From Lunularia cruciata (taxonomy: Eukaryota > Streptophyta > Marchantiopsida > Lunulariales > Lunulariaceae): a stretch of DNA of 64,000 nt. The DNA is taken from NCBI GenBank assembly GCA_948567375.1, contig OX419759.1, forward strand, positions 51,375,493 to 51,439,492. The letters are read 5' to 3'. A program made the translations under genes and the position numbers. Positions 1-8,510 of this stretch are shown in pieces (position 1 is the stretch's first letter; each line of letters opens with the position of its first letter). Under the pieces are notes generated by a model. That model was not told the origin of the DNA and searched no databases. It was given only the letters and a program-made list of their open reading frames with translations.

Positions 1-1101
1 CTCAAGTCCAGGGGGTATAATTTCGAAGTGAGTTCTAGAGAGCTCACTTCTTTGATGTTGAGCCTTCGAGTTCCTGGCTATGGTGGACAGAGGCCGGCAA
101 GCATCACCTGGATTCTCTATGCTTGAGTGGGTGTGGCTTGACTGTAATCAGTGCCCAATTGTTAGCAGTTTATAGAATGCTAGATCAAGATTTTGGAGGA
201 GGTTTGAAGTGGCAAGAAGAAAGGCCTCATTTGGCGTTTAGAGGCTTCAAGTCATAGGGTTGTGGGCTATGAGAGGCTACGAAGGCCTAGAAGGGCCAAC
301 AAGCCAGCTTGCTGGCATGAGGCTAGCTAGTTTAGAGTAGATCTTGGTCATTGGTTGGCAAAATCTGCCTTTCTTGCTAGATTGTGCACAACAGAGTTTG
401 ACCGCTAGATCTCTTGTTCCTAGATTGGTGCCCTAGCCAACTGGTCCACCCTCACTTGTTGTCATAGTGATTGTGCCACTGGTATCTAAACACATGTAGC
501 TTTGGCTAGGAGAGGCAGTTTGATCCCATTCTTGGTGATCCTGGTAGCTTAGGACTTAGATACAAACTTCTCTTATGTCAAATGCCAAATGGTGGCAGAG
601 TCAGTCCCGTGTTGTGTTATGAGATGGAGGGTTTTTGTTTAGATTTCTTATGATTGGACCCCTCCATTCTCTACTTCTTGTTTGTGCACCACGTTTGTGT
701 GAGGTCCCTGACTTTTGAGTGTTGGTGCTCTGGTGTGCTCTCGGTGGTGAGGTTGGACTGATGACTAGTCAGACTACCTTTGTTTTTCTCCGGTGAGGCA
801 GGAAGTGATGACCTGCAGACCATGAGAGTGCATGTTATGATGGCAGGTTACAGGTTGCCCTTTCCCCTAGTGTAGCTATCTCAATTAGAGTTACATTAGT
901 GGGTGGTGCTTAGTTGGTGTTGGCACGTGGTGGTGTTGGCACTTGGTGAGGCACTTGCGGTTGCAATTGGTGGTTCGGGTTTGCTATTGTGGTTATTTTG
1001 TCACGACGGAGTTCTTTGGAGATTCCAGAGGAGTTAGCCCTACAGTATGCAGTGGGTTTACTTGGAGTGGTGCTTGGTATTAGCCTGTATCTTAAGTCCT
1101 A

Positions 1102-2697
1102 GTGAGGGAGGAGATTGACTCTGAGTTGGAGTTCGACACAAGAGCTGATTCAGTTGAGAGTGCACTCGGTGTGTCCGCACCGTTGTTGTGGGACATGGAC
1201 AAAATCTATTGGGCCTCTAAAGGCCCTAAGTGGTACTCTGGTACAGTGGGTACCACTGAGTTGGATGACTTCATCCAAGAGTTTGATAGTTGGTGTGATT
1301 TGTAGTAGATGTGGAACCCAACTTTGTTCACACCCTTCATGGCATGGAAGGGGTTGTTTCAGCACTTGGAGGGTCCGCCGATGGATGACTACCATGAGTT
1401 CAAGAGAGCTCATTTGGAGGAGATTGAGTTATGGAGACAGTATTGGTCTCCACACTATGTCTCCATCACTTTAGGCTCGGTGGCCAGGAGTAGATCGGCT
1501 GTACCTATGAGTTCTAGCTCGAGTAGTGTTGGTGGAGCTAGTAGAGGTGCACTAGCTGGAGATAGTGCTACTATGAGTGGAGGTACCGCTGTAGGAGGTG
1601 GTGTGGTACCGGGGTTTAACCCCATGGTGGAATTCTTTCTATGTTTGAGGTAGAACTACCAAGGAGTGCGGATTGACAAGCTGAGAAGTTTGCAAGAGTT
1701 TGAACGGAAGGCTAGAGAGAGCCTACGTAAGGCATACACTCGCATGAGGCGGCTGATCAGTTTCACTCAAGGAGTTACTGAGGCCCAAGCAGTCCAGTTT
1801 TGGTATGGGATACTAGACAAGGAGTTGCGACGTAGAGTTCATGATGCTACGTTGTTGCAGGCTACTTTGCCCACTTTGGCAGTAGTCTTTGGTTTGGCTG
1901 AGCATATTGAGCTCAACATGGTGGAGGAGAGAGTGGTGACATCTGGATTTGGTAGGGAGACCTCATCCATGGTTATGAGTTCTTCTAGAGTGCAGCAGAG
2001 TGCACCACGCCTAGTTGGTTTTCGAGGATAGGGTGGACAGCCCAGATCCTATGGAGCGAGTGGAGGGCCTAGTGGAGTTAGACTCTTACCCTCATTTTTG
2101 GGTCAACAACAGCCAATGAGTGGTGGTGTTGCTTGTTGGACTTGTGGTGGACCTCACCATCGGAGAGAGTATTATCAAGGTAGTGGACCTGATACCTTGG
2201 GTGCATCACAGCTAGCACAGAGGCAGTGTGAGCATTGCCACAGATTTGGTCACACTAGTGACCGATGTTTTGACGTACACCGAGAGTTACGGAGTGGTCA
2301 GGCTGCTATGATAGGTAGTAGAGGAGCTCCAATTCATGGAGGACAAGGTGGTAGAGGCGGTGGTAGAGGATCTAGTAGGGGTGCAATACCTACCCTTACT
2401 TTTGACACAACTATGGCTACTCGGATTGAGCAGTTGGAGCAGAGATTGGCTAGTATGGCTATTGCTTAGAGGAGATCAGATTTGGGTGCTGAGGCTTCCA
2501 CCTCATATGCTAGTGATAGAGATGCTTGGGACTTCATGTGCGGAGCAGCACAGATGGATGCATCTATAGTAGTGACTAGGAGTGCAGTACGCGCTCCAGA
2601 GCCTAGAGGAGCATCAGTGGAGTTGGACCCACAGAGAGGAGAGGTTGGGAGATAGGTCAGACTTTCCCAATCTTTCACACTATTTGAGGCATTATAG
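1102..2697 (+). pseudogene. gag of element A, with two CCHC-type zinc knuckles
   Basis: A single reading frame (frame 1) can be followed, interrupted by TAG at 1303, 1306, 1651, 2029, 2467, 2653 and 2695. The part from 1666 to 1950 is rich in charged and hydrophobic residues, as in the gypsy gag capsid region (LQEFERKARESLRKAYTRMR, then VQFWYGIL). Two zinc knuckles follow. The first begins CWTCGG at about 2131 and has lost its last Cys (Tyr instead). The second, CEHCHRFGHTSDRC at about 2227-2270, is intact C-x2-C-x4-H-x4-C. A Gly/Arg-rich tail and a short coiled-coil-like stretch (RIEQLEQRLASM) close it. The start is unclear: the frame opens at a GTG, perhaps a mutated ATG. Confidence 0.8.
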
Positions 2698-3885
2698 ATG
2701 ACATCCATGGTTCCTAGACATCCCAGTGTAGGTGTGGTAGGTGGTGATGGAGTACATGATGGACTACCTACTAGTCAGCCACCTACTACTACACAGACTG
2801 AGTCTAGCATGATGTTGGGGGCGGCTCAGCTGATTATGCCGCGTCCTTTGTTTTTGGCCAATGATATGTTTACATTGGGAGTTGACCCAACCCCAATATT
2901 CGGGTTGGCTGCCACGTTGTGTGAGAGTAAGGGTGGCACGGTTCCTACAACCAGAGCAAAGGTGGTTGGTAGTGGTATTGACTTGGTTGAGGAGCATGGG
3001 ATCCATTCAACAACCAGTGGTTTATGGCAGGCAGTAGCGGCTAGACTAGAGGAGTTGCCAACTAGACCGGCCTTTGAGAGAGTGCGGTTCACACCTGCTG
3101 TTGTTCTATTGGATAACCAGAGGGGGATTTTTTGTTTGGTGGGACCTTCAAGGAAGGTCTATACACCACAGAGAGTCTTGTTAGACTCTGGTGCGCAGCC
3201 CCTTATGTTGGGGAAGGTTGTAGTTGTCGATCTGGAGTTACGGAAGACCGATGTGGAGAGGTGTCCATTTTAGATCCAGACATCTCTAGGTGGTGGTTTA
3301 ACACAATACATCACACGTGGGGAGCTTGTTGTCCAGGTTCAGCCTGGTCATCCGATTGATAGCTCAGTGGTGAGAGCTCAGGCTATTGCAACGATAGCTG
3401 AGTCATATGATGTGCTTGTTGGGGGAGCAGTGTTATACCCCATGGGTTTCAGCATTGACTATTGGGAGGAGACAACCTCTTATAGACCTGGTTGGTAGTT
3501 TGGTGAGGGACGGGTATGTCGCCTACCAATACGCTTTAGTAGTGGCAGTCTTAGCTCACTACAGTCCGTGACCATGGCAACATCAATATTAGCTTTCAGT
3601 GGTGCAATTACTTGGCCTGGTGACTTGTTGGAGGGGAATGCCCATGCAGAGGATACTCTAGTACCAGAGGAGATCACTTGGCTTTGGAGTACAAGTGGGA
3701 TTGTTCCATCCACTTTGGATGTTCCATTGTGGAGTTCCAAGGAGGCAATGCAGCAACATGCAGATCAGTTGGTGCTACAGGCTTGGAGTGGAGCCTTCGT
3801 ACCATCAGGAGATGAGTGTGAGGATGAGCCTCCAGAGGCAATTGCTTTGACACCTTTGGATACCACACTCATTGCTTGGCAGTAG
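2698..3885 (+). pseudogene. Aspartic protease region of element A and linker to the methyltransferase
   Basis: Same frame as gag. The motif RVLLDSGAQPLMLGK near 3174-3218 matches the retropepsin active site (hydrophobic-D-S-G-A). It is followed, after a TAG at 3271, by a segment with LGGGLTQYITRGELVVQV and YDVLVGGAVLYPMG, which resembles the flap and second half of retroviral-type proteases. Stops at 3271, 3496 and 3883 are all TAG. From 3568 to 3885 the product (VTMATSILAF through TTLIAWQ) resembles no family I know. It links the protease to the methyltransferase and may be a spacer or an unrecognised N-terminal region of the latter. Confidence 0.7.
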
Positions 3886-3886
3886 A

Positions 3887-5056
3887 GGGGATATATTATT
3901 GGAGTTGTTTGGTGGGATCAACACCAAACTAGTTGCGGTGTTACAGGCGGGTATACAAGTATATAGGTACTTGTATGTAGAGAGAGATGAGATTGCTAGG
4001 TGAGTCTCTCTACATCATGTGGCACACTTGGCTTATCGGTATCCGGAGTTATTACTGATGTCAGCAGTCAGAGGTTACCAAAAGGCCCTACCAGGAGACA
4101 TTTCCTTACTAGGGGCGCATGCCCTAGAGAGACATGGGCCTATTCACTTGGTGATTTTTGGATGGCCATGTCAAGGACATACATGTGCTGGTAGAGGATT
4201 GGGTCTTCAGGATCCTCGTTCAGGTGTGTTTTGGGAGATGTTACGGATACTATGACATCTCCAGGTTCATCAGTCCATTTCTCCAGCTTACCTCTTGGAG
4301 AACGTTCCTTTGATGGGTGATTCTTGCACCATAGTGATGGCGAGTACACATCTGGTCCATTCTTGGATGGGACCTGCTGTATTGTTAGATGCAGCCAGAG
4401 TGGGATCACGGGCTCATCATCTTCGTCTTTGGTGGATGAACCTCTTACCCAGAGAGGTTCTACAACGCACTTATGATGGGATTCAACGACTTGACCACAT
4501 CCTTGTTGATGATATCTTGGATGTTGGGCGTCAGTCTCAGACAGTGGTAGTGACTGATAGGTCACCTATGGTAGTGGTGAACCTAGTTGGACAGCCTAGA
4601 GTTGCATTTCCCACACTCATAAGTTTCCCAAGCTCTCATACTTTTTGAGAGGGAGGACCTAGACTTGTTTGAGACTCACAGTTACAGTAGTTGGTGGAGC
4701 CCAACGCTGATGAGAGAGAGCAGACAATGGGTATTTGCACCGGTATTACCATTATTCCAACAATGTCAGAGGCATCCAGGCATCAAGTGTTAGGTCAGGC
4801 TATGGACCTGAATTGTTTGACTTGGATTGTGAGCCTTGGCTTGGCAGAGCAGCGTAGGATGCGCTTGATAGGCATCACCACTCTGACACTTGTGAGCCAT
4901 GTGCCTATCGAGACGATTCAAGCACATGCTGGGGGCGATGGATCAAGTGGATATGGTATTCTTGGGACACATCTAGTAGCTACTAGGGAGAGTGGTCTAC
5001 TTGGAGTCCATCCAGGTGAGCGTGGGCTACTTGGATTACACCCTTGGTCCACTTGA
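3887..5056 (+). pseudogene. Cytosine-5 DNA methyltransferase domain carried by element A (Dnmt3-like, non-permuted)
   Basis: Frame 2 shows the ordered motifs of a DNA cytosine-5 methyltransferase, which would move a methyl group from S-adenosylmethionine to cytosine C5. Motif I: ILLELFGGINTKLVAVLQAG at about 3893-3952 (SAM site), then an acidic VERDE. Motif IV: IFGWPCQGHTCAGRG, with the catalytic Cys codon at 4169-4171, continuing with a DPRSGVFWEMLRIL segment. Motif VI: LLENVP, with ENV at 4298-4306. Motif VIII-like: ARVGSRAHHLRLWWMNL near 4391-4443. Motif X-like: HQVLGQAMDLNCLTWI near 4772-4820. The order I-IV-VI-VIII-X is conventional, unlike the permuted plant DRM enzymes. The motif I and VIII wording is closest to Dnmt3. 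Internal stops are TGA at 4001, 4253, 4646 and 4670 and TAG at 4688, as expected from CGA and CAG. No target-recognition details can be read. Confidence 0.88.
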
Positions 5057-5209
5057 GATGCAGCTAGAGGACGTGTGGAGCTTGCAGCCAGAGTGGAGGG
5101 AGTTTTTCACACAGAGGTTGGGACCTCTAGTGGTCGGGAGCATGACACTATTGCTCCCAAGGGCCAAGTGTAGCAGCCAGTCAGTACGTCTTCCACTCCT
5201 ACTATAGTT

Positions 5210-6700
5210 ACATAGGATACTTGGGAGCCAAATCTTGGACCCAAGCTTATTGGAGAGGAAAGACGGAGGGTTTGGAGGTTCTTGAAGAGCCACACGAGTT
5301 GTTTTGCCTTCAGTATGAAGGGTTTGGGTGCTCTGAAAGGACCTGGTTTACGGATTGAGCTGACTAGTGATACACCAATTTCTGACGTCCGTATTGTTAT
5401 AGTGACATGGAGAAGACATTGATTCAAAGACGGAGTAGTGACCTTTTTGAGGCTGGTTTGGTGGAGATTTCACATGGAGAGTATGCATCAGCAACAATGA
5501 TGCCAGCCAAGAAGGATATGCATGGCAACAACACAAATAGGTGGATGTGTGGAGATTATAGTCCTATCAACTGACAGACCAGGGCTGATCGGTATGCCAT
5601 GCCTACACCGGAGGAGATTTTTGATGCAATGGGGCATGCAAAGGTCTTTAGTACTTTGGATCTTTGAGCAGGATATCATTAGTTGCCAATCAGGGAGAGG
5701 ATAAGTCCAAGACAACATTTTGGGCTATTGATCCTCACGGCAAGGATGTGTTATATTAGTGGAGGTTCTTACCATTTGGGTTGAAGAACGCTCCTGCTGA
5801 GTTCCAGAGGATCATGGATAAGGTCCTAGCTGGATTGGATTTTTCTCGGTGCTATATTGATGACATTTTGGTTTATAGCACTACTGTGGAGGAGCATGAG
5901 AGACAGTTGTTGGACATGTTTGAGAGGTTGAGATCTCATGGACTCAAATTACATCATGGGAAGTGTAGGTTCTTCCACGAGCAGGTTGAGTATTTGGGTC
6001 ACACTATCTACTCCGGAGGACTTGGTGTTCAGCAGACCAAGGTGGAGGCTATTGCACATATCTCCCGGCCTACGGATGTGGGCAGAGTGCAAGCATTCCT
6101 TGGGTTGGTGAACTTCTATTGCCGCTATGTTAGAATATTTAGTGCCATTGCCAAGGCCTTGACAAAGCTGACCAAACTTACACAAGAGTGGTGTTGGAGA
6201 GATGAGCAGGAGAGAGCTTTTGTAGAGCTCAAGGAGAGATTGACATCTGGTCCTATTTTGAGGAGACCGATTAGAGGACGACCATTTCAGGTTCATACTG
6301 ATTGGAGTATGTTAGGGCTTGGAGTGGTGCTCACCTAGCATGATGATGAGAGGAAGGAGTTTGTAGTGGCTTATGCTAGTCGCTCCAACAATTCAGCAAG
6401 GGCAAAGTATAGTTCATATGAGGGAGAGTGCTTGGCAGCAGCTTGGGTAGTAGCACATTTCCGATGTTACCTATTTGGTAACCCCTTCACTCTCATCACT
6501 GATCATTAGCCACTGAAGTGGTTGATGGAGTCCGACAAGCTTTCAGGGAAGCTTGCACAATGGGCTCTGATTTTATAGGAGTATGATTTCAAGGTTGTTC
6601 ACAGACCTAGAGTTGTGAACTATGATGCAAATGGGTTGAGTAGAAACCCATGTCCCAGCCAGCAGGATCAGACCGGAGCACGTTGGCATGGTGAGACAAA
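5210..6700 (+). pseudogene. Reverse transcriptase and RNase H of element A
   Basis: Segments in frame order read as a gypsy RT: a region like KGLGALKGPGLRIELTSDTP (about 5310), MPTPEEIF and VFSTLDL (about 5599-5665), LPFGLKNAPAEFQRIMDKVL (about 5770-5825) and the catalytic YIDDILVYS at 5853-5879. The connection domain (EYLGHTI, AFLGLVNFYCRYVR) leads into RNase H, with TDWSMLGLGVVL near 6298, GECLAAAWVVAHF near 6424 and LITDH-stop-PLKWLM near 6492. Stops at 6336, 6507 and 6576 are TAG, each at a place where relatives carry Gln. Upstream of 5781 the frame is broken, so the N-terminal RT has to be read from several frames. Confidence 0.9.
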
Positions 6701-6989
6701 TGAGGAGATGGTGACAGGTTGGCATGCATCGGCCTTTCTGTGTATATTTGCAAAGGCTTTGGTGGTATCTCTCTCAACACATACAGGAGGAGTTATTGAG
6801 GTCACAGATCCAGAGAGTGAAGATATTGGTACAGTTCAATGAGACATTCATGATGATGTCTTAGTGATGGACTATCTTCGCACTGGTGTTGTGGATGGCA
6901 CCGTTGGGGCCAAGGAGAGAGACCGTGTTCTTCAGCAAGCCAGACAGTTAAGATTGGTGGGTAGACACCTTTTGCATGTATGGGAGGGT

Positions 6990-7960
6990 GGTAGACTGCA
7001 AGTAGTACCACTTCCAGCATAGAGACCACAGTTGGTCCGTCATGCTCATGAGGAGCTAGGACATTTTGGAGTCAAGCATACGTATAGCTTACTCTAGAGT
7101 CATTATTGGTGGCACGGTATGCAAACCGAGGTACATTAGTTTGTTGCCAAATGTGTGGTTTGTGACCGAGTTAGAGCATCATTCAATGCTCCTACGCCAT
7201 AGTTACACCCATTACCTATCATGGGATTGGGTTACCATTGGAGTTTGGACTTTGCCGGACCTTTACCGCTGACTGTGAGACATCATTGGTATGTTTTGGT
7301 GATGGTGGAGCACTTCTCTAAGTGGATTGAGTTGGTTGCACTTCTTGACAAGTCTAGTGAAGGAATAGCTTACTCATTCTTGGATCGAGTTCTTAGTCAT
7401 TTTGGTGCACCAGCTGAGGTTTTGATTGATCAGGGTACATAGTTCTTAGAGGAGTTTCAGGTCTTGTGTGACAAGGCCTTGATTGATCATCGTACTACAT
7501 CTCGAGATCACCTTGAGGCAGATGGCTTAGCAAAGAGAGTGGTTCAGACGGTAAAGAGAGGATTGCGAAAGTATGGTTTGTAGAGAGGCCACTTGGGAGA
7601 TTGGGATCTCCAATTACCTTGGTTGGCCATGGGCTATCGGTTCAGCCGGCAAGCCTCCTTAGCATCCTTCTCTCCGTACTTTCTACTCTATGGACAAGAT
7701 CCAGATTTACCTGTAGCCATTCTTCGAGATGCTACTGTAGTTTTGGACTTGGATGATCCCGATGTATGGATAAGCGCATGTTCTCAACGGGTAGAGATCT
7801 TTCAGAGAGTGATGCCGATGGCCTTTGAGAACTTGGCGATTGCTCAGCATAGAGATACTTTACGCTATGCTACCATTCAAGGAGGAGGTTATAGACCCTT
7901 GATCTGTCAATTTCATCCAGGCGACTATGTATATCTACAACAGACAACCCCGACGACACT
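6990..7960 (+). pseudogene. Integrase of element A
   Basis: An HHCC zinc-binding segment is visible (HAHEELGHFGVKHTYSLL near 7039, CVVCDRV near 7152). The DDE core follows, with the first Asp in WSLDFAGPL near 7245, the second in VLIDQGT near 7422, and the expected catalytic Glu replaced by Lys in ADGLAKRVVQTVKRGL near 7518. The C-terminal part (FHPGDYVYLQQTTPTTLDVF, HTILRVHEVLPSGVLVLEGC) is an integrase C-terminal/GPY-like module. Stops at 7020, 7095, 7137, 7200, 7440 and 7581 are TAG; the one at 6840 is TGA. The Glu to Lys change is G to A, in line with deamination on the other strand. Confidence 0.88.
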
Positions 7961-8129
7961 TGATGTTTTTGCAGGCCACACTATCTTGAGAGTGCACGAG
8001 GTTTTACCATCTGGAGTCCTTGTGTTAGAAGGATGTGATGGTGTTGTTTGGAAGGATCATGTGCACAATTGTGCGCCATGCCACCTCCCAAACATTGATG
8101 GTACTATGGACCCAAGCTTGGCACTTGTA

Positions 8130-8285
8130 CGTACAGGCTTGAGGTGTATGTTATGTGGCTCTTTTGGTGGAGCTGTTACAATGTTAGTGTGTGATAGCTG
8201 TTCGAGAGGATGGCATATGGCATGTATGACTCCTCCTCTCACAGTGGTTCCTCAAGGACAATGGTTATGTCCTAGATGTACTTGA
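8130..8285 (+). pseudogene. PHD finger fused to the C-terminus of the element A integrase
   Basis: In the same open frame as the integrase C-terminal region, without an intervening stop, lies LRCMLCGSFGG, then MLVCDSCSRGWHMAC, then GQWLCPRCT and a TGA. The ligands fit C-x2-C ... C-x2-C-x4-H-x2-C ... C-x2-C, the C4HC3 pattern of a PHD finger, with the conserved Trp two residues before the last Cys pair. PHD fingers typically read the histone H3 tail. Many gypsy elements carry a chromodomain at this position to guide integration, so a chromatin-targeting role is a reasonable inference. All eight ligands are intact. Confidence 0.87.
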
Positions 8286-8510
8286 CCTATAGCTAGTTCA
8301 TTCTTTATATGGTATAGATTGCAGACAGGTGACTAATGATGGGGCTCCATAGCACCCGGCCTCCTGATCTTTGCACATTAGAGGGTATACCATATACTTA
8401 GAGTAGATGGCTATATGGAGTTAGAGGGACCTAACCGCCAACTAGGGGAGCGATTGTGGCACTTTAGAGTCTATGTATGACTTATGTGTGAGTTGTGCTT
8501 CTATAGTGTA
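8286..8510 (+). other. 3' untranslated tail of element A
   Basis: No coding signal is seen. The sequence continues without obvious break from the PHD stop codon and its base composition resembles the element. It is probably the 3' untranslated part or the start of a 3' LTR, but no matching 5' LTR is available in the window to prove this. Confidence 0.35.

Larger units (their letters stand above)
1..8510 (+). mobile_element. Ty3/gypsy LTR retrotransposon, element A, decayed; encodes a DNA methyltransferase and a PHD finger
   Basis: The order gag, protease, methyltransferase, RT, RNase H, integrase, PHD finger is read directly from translated motifs on the plus strand. RT before integrase places it in Ty3/gypsy. 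The 5' end lies outside the window, and no 3' LTR could be recognised after the PHD finger, so the right limit is approximate. Positions 1-1100 hold no protein signal and are taken as LTR or leader; about 150 bases at the start resemble 52570-52730 in a second copy. Gag-protease lies in frame 1, the methyltransferase in frame 2 and RT to PHD in frame 3. Internal stops are almost all TAG. The element cannot be expressed as it stands. Confidence 0.9.

Noticed and set aside
4000-4194. Frame-1 open frame over the methyltransferase.
   Set aside because: The motif-bearing reading is frame 2; frame 1 gives no family wording.
1102-8285. TAG readthrough or reassignment as a reason for the many TAG codons in element A.
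   Set aside because: Host genes here end normally in TAG (PSRP5, DGS1-like), and element A also has a lost integrase Glu and a lost zinc-knuckle Cys, so decay is simpler.
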